DNA of 64,000 nucleotides, from contig NC_072467.1 of NCBI RefSeq assembly GCF_027596085.1, forward strand, positions 372,005 through 436,004, given 5' to 3'. Within the stretch, counting starts at the first letter, position 1. The number at the start of each line of letters is the position of its first letter. The translations under genes were made by a program, and so were the position numbers. Below the pieces are notes generated by a model. It was not told the DNA's origin and did not search any database. It saw nothing but the letters and a program-made list of their open reading frames with translations. The DNA is from Anoplopoma fimbria. Taxonomy: Eukaryota; Chordata; Actinopteri; Perciformes; Anoplopomatidae. Positions 53,396-64,000 of the stretch are shown in pieces.

Positions 53396-53471
53396 ATGCC
53401 GACTGTTAGAGCAACAGGTAGCAGGGGACGACTGACCGGAGACAGAGTCAAAGTCTACAACGCTTCTTATG
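53396..53471 (+). CDS. ppp1r32: ppp1r32 exon 1
   Basis: The ATG at 53396 opens MPTVRATGSRGRLTGDRVKV then YNASY. The family N-terminus has the same YxTSY/YNASY block. The exon ends in phase 1 at GTGAGA (53472). Confidence 0.85.
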
Positions 53472-56400
53472 GTGAGAGAGCGCACGATGAGGGGGAAAGT
53501 CAAAAAGTCTCAGCATAAACATAAATAGCATTTTAGCATGTAATAGTAGCAAAAGCACAGATGTATTCAATACAATTAGCTGCATTCCACTTAATGGAGG
53601 CCCTGGTATTGTGCTCATTAGCTCACTCTGACACAAACTAAGGAATTGTTAATGTTAGCAATTTCATCTGTGCTTTTCCTACTATGACGAGTCAAAAATG
53701 ACTGCTGTGAAAAACATCCATTAGGATTTATATTAGATTTCTGATGGCCAATATGTGTACACCTGTCTCAGACCAAAACTTGACCTCTCACCTCGGACAT
53801 CCCAGCGAAACAGGCTTCACATCAAACCAGAGACCAGCCGTGTATTACAGGCCTGTTATGGACCACATTGACAACCCACAGTTTGGGTAAGTGAGGACTA
53901 TAGAAATTAAACTGAGATGCTCACCAGTTGATTATTATTTCAAATGCGTTTTTCAATCACCCTGTCTGATTAGACGTTCAGTCAGTTGGAAGCTGGTGGA
54001 GCTTCGTGAATTATCAAACACTATGTGCAGATAAGTAAGATAAAAGAGTAAAATGATGATCAAACAATCATTTAGCGAAAAAGATTCTAAAGTGTGTGTG
54101 TTTGTGGTTGTCGCAACATGTCTGAGTAAGAAAAGCAGAGGTGTGAATAACAAAAGTAATGATAGCTGAATTCCATTGAGCTGCTTCAGGGTGCTTGTCT
54201 GCACACTGTGTTCCAACAACCATATTAACATACGATTTAGTGTGTCAAATGCAGTGTGCCAAAATTACCAGGATGTCCTTCTGCATCTGGTCTCCTTTTG
54301 AAGAATGCCAGCCACAATGCTTTTCTTGCTATTCTGACCCTCTGCGCTGTGGATGTATGAGGGTCAAAGTTCAAGGTGCAATGTTAAGAGAAAGTACTGT
54401 GTCAATAAAGCACTGTCTGAACTCCTTCAGATTCACCCAGGAGTTATTCCCCTCAATCAGGGAATAACTCCTGGGTTTAAGATACATGTAGTGAATAGAG
54501 GCTCAAGAGAAACAATGTCCCTGTTAAGTGGGATAATGTTCAGATTGAGCCGTTAATATTTGAACTGACTTTCTACAAAATGATATAGCTACTGTTACAA
54601 TTGCTGTTTTTTAATCAAATCTTCTCAATGCAAAGACCCCCTCATTGACAACTTTATTGACCTCTGTTGTTTTGGAGTGGAGGCAGAAACCCCAGAGAGG
54701 GATATCTTTAAGGCCCTCTATACTCATGCTAAATACTAACAGGTAATCGTAATCAATAATCAGGCACGTAAAACTAGAGCTGTTTGCATGGATAGAAACC
54801 ACTAGATACAAGGCAGTGTGTTGATTTTTGTAATTTGGGTTACATGACAGCAAGGTTTTTATGGTGTGTTCCTTTTTGTAAACCACCCTCCTGAACTCAT
54901 TAAGCTGACTGTTCACTTAAAAAAATGTTCGTGCCTAGCTTCAAAAGTGTTGTTTCCTCAAACACAGGTGTGTTGTTTTTGTGTGCAGACTCCTGTTATC
55001 TGACAGTTTCATGTCTCAAACTAAACAACACTACCAGCCTCACATCCGGTCTGATTATTCAGGGTCTTTGCCAAACCTCATTAACAAGTCGAGAGACAGC
55101 GGCTTCCATCAGCTGAGGAGTCGTCCCAAAACAGCGACTATGGAGGAAATGGTAAGACACAGAAAAGATAACAACACTTGCAGGATGTTGTAAATGTCTC
55201 ATTATCTGTCTTCATGAATATTTCTCTTCAGACAGAATACCAAAGATTGTTTGTGCCGCATCGTCTCACACCATCAGGTAGAATAATAAAGACCCATGTT
55301 TATGTATATTTAAAGGTTTAAGACATAAGAAAACAGAAAAAAAACATAATACTTTTAATCTAGGCTACTGTAGTTTCCATTATTAAGTGAATGAGGACTT
55401 CTAATGACCTGTTGGCTTCTGTACATGTGCACACTGTCTCCAGTTTCCCAGAACCATGTGACTGTGGGTCCCAGAGGAGGAAGTGGTTTTACTGAGGGAA
55501 CAGACCTTCAACTTAACACATTTCTGGAGAAAAAGAGATGCATGGTAAGATTTGGAAATAGTCATTCTAGAAAATTAAATCAGTATTATTAGTCTATATT
55601 TACATCTGTAATCACACAGCAGTTACACCAGTTATTTCTTATGTCTTTCCCTGAAAATACTACTTATTTTTTTTGTCTGATGTCCAGGTTGAACCTCTCC
55701 AGACTCACAGCTCAGTGATGAAAAGTGACTTTGTGTCACCTTCATTTCTGCAGGTTAACGCACAGACTTCATCCACTCTGATTTTTTTAAAACGATGCAA
55801 TTTGTAATACTATTTTCCAGAATCTGTCATTTTAAACAGCGTCTTTCTGTGCTTGCGTTTGAGGGCACTGAGGCAAGACCAAACATGTGCAGTAGCCGTT
55901 TTTCTCGAGAAACAGGATTCACACGAGGTGCCATTGCTCCCTTGGCCTGCCCAGTGAGTATTGATCCCCTTCCAGTCAGCTGTGATAGATTTTAATGATA
56001 TCACTTTAACTTTAAACGCCCTTCCCTCTGCTCATCTAGCCCTCCCTTCTGTTGTCACCACGAACGAAAAGTCATGCACCAACTACAAAGTCCATTGGAA
56101 AAAAGGTTATATACTTTTATCTTGTAGTTTTTTTATCCTGTAATCAATATAACCTCTGCGTTTTGAGCTGTTATCACTTGTTTTATCCTGTTTTTTGTGT
56201 TTTCTAGGAGCCCACAGGGTTTCTTCTCAATGCTCCGAGCTACCAGACTTTTTGTAACACACCGTTTGATCGTTCACACTTCAACACACATTATGAAAGC
56301 ACGTAAGTGTGTTTAACACCTTCAGATAATGTTGTAGGTATCAAACAGTACAGAATATAATCCAAGCAACTGTTTAGTTAACAAGAATGTTTATTTCTTT

Positions 56401-56606
56401 TCCAGGTTTTGTCATGATGCCGATTATGAAAAGTTGAAATCTGGCCACTCTTGTGCAGCAATTATCAGTGGAAATAGAGAGAACAGCTACAATCGTCGAG
56501 ACATGGACAGGTACACAAACAAGCTGCACACATGTCCCATCATGCATGTGTTTCCTTTGACTCATATTACCTACTTTTATTTCACAGGTTCATCTTTAGG
56601 GGCTAA
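53396..56606 (+). CDS. ppp1r32: PPP1R32 / SAXO4 (axonemal microtubule-associated), 11 exons
   Basis: Homologue of human PPP1R32, now SAXO4, a ciliary/flagellar microtubule-associated protein originally listed as a protein phosphatase 1 regulatory subunit. Exons: 53396-53471, 53772-53886, 54989-55151, 55232-55277, 55444-55544, 55688-55753, 55840-55953, 56040-56105, 56208-56302, 56406-56510, 56588-56606. They total 966 nt, i.e. 321 residues and a stop, with GT-AG junctions and consistent phases. Family landmarks are RVKVYNASYDQNL near the N-terminus, GSGFTEG, VMKSDFV, RETGFTRG and SIGKKEPTGFLLN (human VGKKEPTGFSLNN). The protein is about 100 residues shorter than human (about 425), mainly at the C-terminus and in the central linker. 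It is expressed in ciliated cells and testis in mammals. Confidence 0.9.
53772..53886 (+). CDS. ppp1r32: ppp1r32 exon 2
   Basis: CTCAG acceptor before 53772 and GTAAGT donor at 53887; runs from phase 1 to phase 2. It encodes QNLTSHLGHPSETGFTSNQR, equivalent to human GSHVGTGYKSNFQP, then PAVYYRPVMDHIDNPQF. Confidence 0.87.
53887..54988 (+). other. ppp1r32 intron 2, 1.1 kb
   Basis: Largest intron of this compact gene. Contains the perfect hairpin at 54435-54476. The other nine introns are about 75-300 bp. Confidence 0.8.
54435..54476. repeat. perfect 17-bp inverted repeat, 8-nt loop
   Basis: ACCCAGGAGTTATTCCC at 54435-54451 pairs perfectly with GGGAATAACTCCTGGGT at 54460-54476 across the loop CTCAATCA. 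It lies within ppp1r32 intron 2. Confidence 0.95.
54989..55151 (+). CDS. ppp1r32: ppp1r32 exon 3
   Basis: Starts after GTGTGCAG and ends at GTAAGA (55152); phase 2 to 0. It encodes the SFMSQTKQHYQPHIRSDYSG block (human has SVASQSYRPL) and a basic, serine-rich segment ending KTATMEEM. The KVHF-type PP1 docking motif I recall in human PPP1R32 is not found here or elsewhere in the protein. Confidence 0.85.
55232..55277 (+). CDS. ppp1r32: ppp1r32 exon 4
   Basis: Short 46-nt exon between TTCAG and GTAGAA, phase 0 to 1, encoding TEYQRLFVPHRLTPS. It is supported mainly by frame continuity between exons 3 and 5. Confidence 0.78.
55444..55544 (+). CDS. ppp1r32: ppp1r32 exon 5
   Basis: Starts after CTCCAG, ends at GTAAGA (55545); phase 1 to 0. 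Encodes SQNHVTVGPRGGSGFTEGTD, matching human SIGAKEGSGFTKQ, and NTFLEKKRCM. Confidence 0.88.
55688..55753 (+). CDS. ppp1r32: ppp1r32 exon 6
   Basis: Symmetrical phase-0 exon of 66 nt between TGTCCAG and GTTAAC. Encodes VEPLQTHSSVMKSDFVSPSF; human has SVTKSDFLPK at this place. Confidence 0.87.
55840..55953 (+). CDS. ppp1r32: ppp1r32 exon 7
   Basis: Phase-0 exon of 114 nt. The acceptor is TTTAAACAG at 55831-55839; the upstream TTCCAG at 55815-55820 would bring an in-frame TAA. Encodes MCSSRFSRETGFTRGAIAPL, matching human SKRETAFSRGNE. Confidence 0.85.
56040..56105 (+). CDS. ppp1r32: ppp1r32 exon 8
   Basis: Phase-0 exon of 66 nt between CATCTAG and GTTATA. Encodes SLLLSPRTKSHAPTTKSIGK and the final Lys, leading into the conserved VGKKEPTGF motif that is split over the next junction. 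Confidence 0.85.
56208..56302 (+). CDS. ppp1r32: ppp1r32 exon 9
   Basis: TTCTAG acceptor, GTAAGT donor at 56303; phase 0 to 2. Encodes EPTGFLLNAPSYQTFCNTPF (human EPTGFSLNNPMYVRSPCD) and DRSHFNTHYES. This is the best conserved part of the protein. Confidence 0.9.
56406..56510 (+). CDS. ppp1r32: ppp1r32 exon 10
   Basis: TTTCCAG acceptor, donor GTACAC at 56511; phase 2 to 2. Encodes FCHDADYEKLKSGHSCAAII and SGNRENSYNRRDMD. Confidence 0.82.
56588..56606 (+). CDS. ppp1r32: ppp1r32 last exon, six codons and stop
   Basis: TTCACAG acceptor. The split codon makes Arg, followed by FIFRG and TAA at 56604-56606. The human protein continues for many more residues, so this is a shortened C-terminus. An alternative distal 3' exon cannot be excluded. 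Confidence 0.72.
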
Positions 56607-56643
56607 ACCTTCTCACACCTGAGAATGTAACCGCATGACTAAA

Positions 56644-56649
56644 AATAAA
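56644..56649 (+). terminator. poly(A) signal of ppp1r32
   Basis: AATAAA 38 nt after the stop codon. A second AATAAA at 56693-56698 is an alternative. Both give a very short 3' UTR. Confidence 0.7.
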
Positions 56650-59438
56650 ATGTCTTTCTTGTAAACACTTTACTCTGGATGATTTGTGCAGAAATAAAAA
56701 CTGTTGTGGATGTGTGAGTACTAGTGTTAGCAGTATTACATATCGTTATGATCAAATCCTGAAAGCTTTCATAACTCCCTCGTCTGTGTTGTTTTACAAT
56801 ATTCCTGTCAAAAAATGGCTCACTTTCATCTCTTTGTTAAGTCCTTTTTGTGTGAGCTGAAAAGCTGCCAGTCAGACAGTTGTGTTAAGAGAGTCGTGTG
56901 AAAGCCAAACAGGCAGTGGAGGAGACGATGCATTGTCTTTGACTCGCTGTGAGGATTGAGTGTCCAAAACGTCACGTTATGTGTCGCATACTTTAGCTCC
57001 ATACTACTACACACCGGCTGTTTGCCAACTCTCAGAGACTGCGGTGGTTTTACATTGTTAACACAAGTCAAATAAACACAGAATCGCTGTGTCAAAACAA
57101 GATTTAAGTAAAACCACAGCGTGTCTGCAAGTAAGTGTTGGTGTCAGCAAAGTAGAGACAGTAGATCATGTTTAATTAGCTGCCAACACGTCTTCATGTG
57201 GTGAACAGTGAAATAATGGAACACTTCACTGTTCCATGCAATTGGCTTAGGGATAGCAATGATTGCAATGCAATTATGTCTAGACATTGATATTTCCCTC
57301 TGATGTGTATATTACATAATCCTTTAGTCTTTCCTCTAGCACAATCATGCTTTGGTTTATGGCCAATACCTGCTGAAATAATGGCATTTCCATCATCCTC
57401 AGCTGTACTTTGTGTGTAGTGATAATACACAGTATGCTGACAAGCTAAACTAAGATTGCAAACTTTGCACCTGTTTTACATTTACATGTTTCCTAGTGTT
57501 TTGAATCGCTGTGCCTCCCAAAGCTGCTAGCGTGGCTCCTTATCAGACAGAGCCTGTTTTGCAGGTGGAGAACGCGAGACACACCACACTGCCTTTCTTT
57601 TTTTTTCAGACACAATATTGTTTCGCAGTTTGCTGACATCTTTTTTTTTTTATTGTTGCTAGACAAGCACCAAATAGGTGCTAACATTAGCTTAACACGA
57701 ATCATGAACTGTGCACTACATATTAGTTAATTGTACTGTTTAAATTAATGGAAACAACTTACCTGATATCACAAGAACTTCACTAATTGTCATCCTGCTG
57801 TTTTCTGTTCAGATCGTGGTAACTACAGTTGTTAAAATCATTATGTGGTAAAGTCATCACAATGTGGAAAATGCTAACGACATCGGGGAGCCTTTCGCTC
57901 TGAGGCACATAAAACACTTGATGACTTCAGCGACGCAAAAGCGGCGCAAAAAAACACATCTCATGAAAAAACGATTACAAAAGGATTAAGTGTCCCCGGG
58001 TTTTGGTCAGGACATTTGAAGTCATTGGGCTCTGTGATGAGTAGTTAATGCTGTTTTATATTTTAAAGACAAAACAATTTACCTGTTAATCAAGAAAATT
58101 GTTGACAAATTAATTAATAATAAAATTAATCATTGGTTGCAAATGAATAGAAACTGAGGGCAACGATTTAGAAAAAAATGTATCTTCTCAAATGACTGAT
58201 TTGAAGATACAAACATGGACTCTAGCGCACTTTGACAGGCATTTTTCTCTATTTCCTGATACCCACTGGATCAATCTATTAATTAACCAAGAAAATAATC
58301 AGCAGAAATCTCCTGCCCCAGACATAACACCAACAGCCTTACATATATGTAAAGTTAATGGTTTTATGTAAAAAAGTTCGAGTTTGTTCTCCAAAAGTTT
58401 CCCTCAGCACAAGCGCAGGAGTTGAGCCACGCTGACACACGAGTACAAGTATAAATATTTCAGCGCTGGGATAAATATTTCACTCTTTCAATGAGATGAG
58501 AGAAGGAGTTACGTGGAGGGAAAGAGGATGGGATTACATACGAGCCCCACATGAATAATGAGTGCAGAGATGAGAGGAGAACAAGGGTCGGGCCTGCTTC
58601 ATGTTAGAGACGGAGGTAGAAAACGAGCAGTCATCGACAAAAAGGAAGTATACAAAGGTCATGACGGGCCCGGGTCTCTGTCTGACCTGCTGACCTCCTG
58701 CTTGATACTTTTGTCAGCCTATTTCATGTTTGGAGCCTCCCTATGGACTTACCTTTTATGGTGAGGCACCCCAGCTATTCATCCCTCTAATAATCCTACT
58801 TGTCTCGCTCTCCTTTTTGGCAGTGACACTCACAGGACTGCTTACACAACACTGACACGGGAGTGGGGGGTTGTGTTTAGCATGTCATAAATATTTTGTA
58901 AATCTAAATCCAATACACACATTTACATGCACACACACCGTCTCAGTTTATAAAAATAGCAGTGAGTCAAGGCCGAGCTGCACTGGCACATAAAACAGAC
59001 ACTGACCATGAATTGTGGAAATACTACAGAGTGTCAGTGAAGTTACCGGTAGCTGGTGTGTTCACTGGTTCCCAATTAAGACATATTTTCCCATAAATGA
59101 TTGACGCCGACTTCATCAGCTCAGTTAAAATTTAATGAGAGAAGATGGTGTACACAAAAACAACCCTAATGTAAAACACCCATACACACTTCAAACACAC
59201 AAACACACACACACACACACACACCTGAGTCCTGCTCTGATTTGGTCATTTGCAGCTGATTGAGATGTCACAGCTGCCGTCAGTTTACAGTTTTCATAAT
59301 GCCTCAATGCTCATTCATTTTCACAGTTAACGCTAGATTAGCAATTAGCAGCATAGCTAATTTGTGTCAGCTTCTTTTTCTGTCATCTACCTCCGTCTGC
59401 TTGCAGATCATCTGAGTCCACATGTATGAGGTTTTTTT
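56650..59438. other. gap between convergent ppp1r32 and lrrc10b
   Basis: No gene recognised. A/T-rich, with TTAATTAATAATAAAATTAA-type sequence near 58110 that looks like old transposon material, and a short CA run at 59203-59223. The lrrc10b 3' UTR should lie in its right part, but I found no clear poly(A) signal on the - strand. Confidence 0.6.
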
Positions 59439-60674
<1,236 letters not shown>

Positions 60675-60909
60675 TCATTTGAGGAGGAAGCGTCTGTGAC
60701 AAGTTAACCCTCCGCCTGAGAGCTACTGTTGTCTGGCTGTTGAACCCACTGGCTGCAAACGGCATCACGGTCCGGGCCAGTTAACACTTCTGCAGCCAAA
60801 CCACTGCAGTTTATCAGGTGTCTCTCCATCACTTTATCTGCCGCTTGATCAGAACGCACCAGTTGAAGATATCTAACAAAGTGTGGAGTAATAGTAAAAG
60901 TACTGATAG

Positions 60910-60917
60910 TAATAATA

Positions 60918-60959
<42 letters not shown>
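60910..60959. repeat. (TAA)n microsatellite
   Basis: TAA/AAT run about 280 bp upstream of the lrrc10b ATG. Confidence 0.95.
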
Positions 60960-61403
60960 GTTATAGGGCTGCTGGTAGCTGAGCTCAACAAAAATACAGC
61001 AGCATTTTGTTTGAATTGAGTTCTTGCAGTCCTTACCCTCTCTCTTTCACTCTCTCCAGGCTTTTAACAGAAAGATAATGTGCAGCTTAAAAGTCACCTG
61101 TCCACGTGATCCGGTCCCTCTGTCGGCACAGGAGAGAAGGTCCACTTTAGGACTAAACAGTCCTTGAATGATAACAGCTCGGTGACCTGGCCGGCAGCAA
61201 AGAAAGAGCAGTTAATGGAAGTGTGTCCACTGCTTAATGCAGCTGCTCCCCATTAGAGGCCGAGCTCTCCCGGGATTTAAATCCGCGCTGGAAAAGGAAA
61301 TTGCACATTTTGTGAAAATTGCAGCGCTGAGTGAGTGACCGACTGTCTCTGCTGGTGTTGGCCGCTTCTCTCCATCATTGAGAAGCTTTACGTTGAACTG
61401 CTG

Positions 61404-61487
61404 CCTCCCTCCTCCTCCTCCTCCTCCCTCCTCCTCCTCCTCCTCCTCCTCCTCCTCCTCCTCCTCCTCCTCCTCCTCCTCCTCCCT
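61404..61487. repeat. (TCC)n microsatellite
   Basis: About 84 bp of TCC units with two CCCT interruptions; a pure pyrimidine strand upstream of lrrc10b. Confidence 0.97.
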
Positions 61488-61523
61488 CTGTAACCGGAGC
61501 AGGGGGCATCCACATCACATGGT

Positions 61524-61524
<1 letters not shown>

Positions 61525-61606
<82 letters not shown>

Positions 61607-61607
61607 C

Positions 61608-61653
<46 letters not shown>

Positions 61654-61659
61654 GTGTGT
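61525..61659. repeat. (TG)n microsatellite with CG steps
   Basis: About 135 bp of TG with scattered GCG interruptions. Confidence 0.97.
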
Positions 61660-61897
61660 TGTAAAGTATTATAAAAAACTGTCAGCAGCGTTTTTTAATT
61701 GTATTGAAACGATTTCAAAGAAAACTGAATGTTCAGGTTTATATCAAATGTTTGCCTCTTCTTTTAGATTAACATTAGTTAAACAATGAGTTTGTTGATT
61801 CTTGTGTTTGTGCAGTAATACGCCTAGTATAGCCTACAATATCTCGTATATTCATTCATTTTTTCCCTTTGTCAGTTCTTTTATTTTTGCACACTGT

Positions 61898-62005
<108 letters not shown>

Positions 62006-62215
62006 TATACATATATGTCGTATGTAAACCTTTGGTCCTATTGTCTGTCTTTTATCTATATGTTATCTCCGTCACAGTGACCATTTAATGTACTGTAGTG
62101 TCTGCACTAATGTAAAAAAAGAAAAAGTGTTAAGCCCTGACAACTCAAATAAGACAGCCCACCAATAAAACGAGTGCTGTTCTTAATGTTTTTTAATGCT
62201 TGACTTAATATTTTC

Positions 62216-62320
62216 ATGTTATGCCTCTTTATACTTCTACTCTACTAACATTCAGAGGGAAATATTCTAGTTTTTATTCTACTACATAAATGGCATCCAC
62301 TCATATGTATTAAACTGTGG
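62216..62320. repeat. hAT-MITE-like repeat fragment, copy 2
   Basis: TATACTTCTACTCTACTAAC, TTCAGAGGGAAATATTCTAG and TTTTATTCTACTACATAAAT match the family consensus pattern. Short fragment. Confidence 0.6.
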
Positions 62321-63036
62321 TTTAAGTAGTCAGAAGTCCTACAACAAAAAGGTCACTGCTAGATATAAAGGCTGACCAATCAATAACACAGGAAACGTAC
62401 TTGCCAAAGTGCTATTTAAACTGTCCATCTGCTATATGTGATTATTTATTTTATTATTACAGGTTAAACCCAAAGTTCTGACATTATTGTATCGTGTATG
62501 TTGTTTGAATGCAACTATATGGTCGTCAGGCAATAAAAAATTCAGTATCTGAAAAATAACCCCAAAAAATAGAAAAAATAACAAGGACAACAGACATTAT
62601 ACAGTTTAACAGGTACATTTTTTTTTGATATTTTAAGTATGTTTTGCTGATGATCTTAAACAGTTCTACTGAAGTAACATTGGGAATGCGTGACTTTGAC
62701 TTGTATCACTGTAAATACATCATGATAGTCTACACAAAATCTGCTGGACCTCCAAAGATGGCAACTTTAGTGCTGGTTTGTACCAAACACTACTGACTTT
62801 AGCTTCAGCAGGTTTTTATAGACCAATTAAAAAGCTGTGAAGACAGCCTCCATGCGACTTTCTGCTTTGACACAGAACAGACGCAAAAATAACCTCTTAA
62901 CTGCTGCTAACCTTAACAGTGTTCAACCTGAGACAATTATAAGAATTATTGATGCATTAACAATCAGATAAGCAGTATGGGTGAGTTACAGTTTCACCAA
63001 ATGTCAATAACAAAGTAAACGTTTTACTTCACCACC

Positions 63037-63097
63037 TAGATAGGTGGATGGATAGATAAATGGATGGATGGATGGATGGATAGATGGATAGAGAGAT
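63037..63097. repeat. (GATG/GATA)n microsatellite
   Basis: Tetranucleotide run GGATGGAT with GATA variants. Confidence 0.9.
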
Positions 63098-63329
63098 ACC
63101 CACTATACTGCAGTTTGGATTGTCATGAGTGTGACTCGACCAAAATATATTCAGACACTGTGGCTCAAAATAGCCCTAACATTTGATGAGCCCAGAGCAA
63201 GTTTTGAATAAAAGGACAGCAGCAGTTACAGCACAAGCTCACTTTATCCAGTGGAGGAATATTCACATCCCCTTCTTGTTAAAACTGTGTAAAAATACTC
63301 CGTTACAACTGCATACTGAGAGTATAGCG

Positions 63330-63890
63330 CAAGGGGTTGAATGTAACTAAGTAAATTTACTCAACTACTGTACTAAAGTAAAATGTTGAGGTACTTATAC
63401 TTTCCTTTACAGATTCTATTTTATATGTCATAACTTTGTACTTCAATTCAATATCAGGGGGAAATGTACCTTTTACTTTCTAGTTATTTTGCAAATTAAG
63501 ATTTTATAGACAAAATATGTAACGCATTATTATAGACCTTGACCACCTCAACCAGCTACAACATTACAATGCCGCTTAATGCATCAGTCATGTTAATCCA
63601 ATAATGTAGTAATTAAAGCATATTACTACAAAAAAATAATAGAACATCGACAGGGACAACACGGATACCTAATAAGTATATTTGCTTTTTAAGTGCATTT
63701 GTATCGAAATGCATTTAAATGCTGCTCAAGTAAAACCACTTCTGTAGTATTACTTTAGTAGTAAAACTACTTCTGCAGAAGTAAAACTACTTAAATTCTT
63801 CTCTGAATTCAGGATGTTTTACTTTTAGTGCAGTATCTTTACATTGCTATTTTCACTTGAACAACATATGAGAATACTTCTTCCAACACT
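63330..63890. mobile_element. hAT-MITE-like element, copy 3, near full length
   Basis: The left part reads GGGTTGAATGTAACTAAGTA then TTTACTCAACTACTGTACT; the right end is GAATACTTCTTCCAACACT. These are the usual ends and subterminal blocks of an abundant teleost non-autonomous element. The interior is A/T-rich without an open frame. The hAT assignment is from memory of the family. Confidence 0.68.
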
Positions 63891-64000
63891 ATATAGTACT
63901 GGCAGCAGTATGTATTTACATAAGGTCACGGTAGTCATTATGATTAAGCTTCTCTTCTGAAATTATGAATGCATGAATGTGTTACAGTAATCTTATTATT

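Noticed and set aside
55821..55839. Alternative 5' extension of ppp1r32 exon 7 from the TTCCAG acceptor
   Set aside because: It carries an in-frame TAA; the acceptor at 55839 restores a conserved open frame.

Overview
The window looks like nuclear DNA of a ray-finned fish, probably a spiny-rayed (acanthomorph) teleost. It has intron-split vertebrate genes with GT-AG junctions, long CA/GT microsatellites, a tRNA-derived SINE of the kind common in percomorphs, Tc1/mariner remnants, and the fish repeat families around 3.76, 35.6, 38.1 and 63.3 kb. There is no sign of operons, CRISPR or prokaryotic genes. The species cannot be named from the sequence alone.

Three protein-coding genes are supported. 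(1) syt7 (synaptotagmin-7), + strand, fills about 2.2-38.8 kb. The first coding exon lies upstream of the window. Twelve coding exons are visible: the membrane anchor, a juxtamembrane exon, four optional linker exons, a linker exon next to C2A, and the C2A and C2B exons down to the stop at 38786-38788. All junctions keep phase. Every optional linker exon is a multiple of three with phase 2 at both ends, so any subset can be skipped. One of them (ending at 16855) is in frame only if a downstream acceptor is used or a 1-nt indel in a G run is an assembly error. (2) ppp1r32 (saxo4, stabilizer of axonemal microtubules 4), + strand, 53396-56606, has eleven exons that join into 321 codons plus a stop. 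A ciliary RFX X-box-like site lies 414 bp upstream. (3) lrrc10b, - strand, about 59439-60630, is an eight-repeat leucine-rich-repeat protein with a long acidic/tyrosine tail. Its natural ATG is one nucleotide out of frame with the rest.

Layout: 1-38.8 kb is syt7, mostly introns that carry repeats. 38.8-39.8 kb is the syt7 3' UTR. 39.8-52.9 kb is intergenic and rich in microsatellites and transposon fragments (a TIR element at 48.4-49.2 kb and a SINE at 51.7-52.0 kb). 52.9-56.7 kb is ppp1r32. 56.7-59.4 kb is the gap between the convergent 3' ends of ppp1r32 and lrrc10b. 59.4-60.6 kb is lrrc10b. 60.6-64 kb is its upstream region, with stacked TCC, TG and AT repeats and a hAT-MITE-like copy.

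The three genes form a vertebrate neighbourhood (SYT7, LRRC10B and PPP1R32 are also adjacent on human 11q12). Nothing in the sequence suggests that they share a pathway. No wholly new system was found. The points most worth checking are the two apparent 1-nt frame breaks in G/C homopolymers, the modular phase-2 cassette array of syt7, the PP1-docking-like GILK motif and acidic tail of lrrc10b, the X-box, and a perfect 17-bp hairpin in a ppp1r32 intron.
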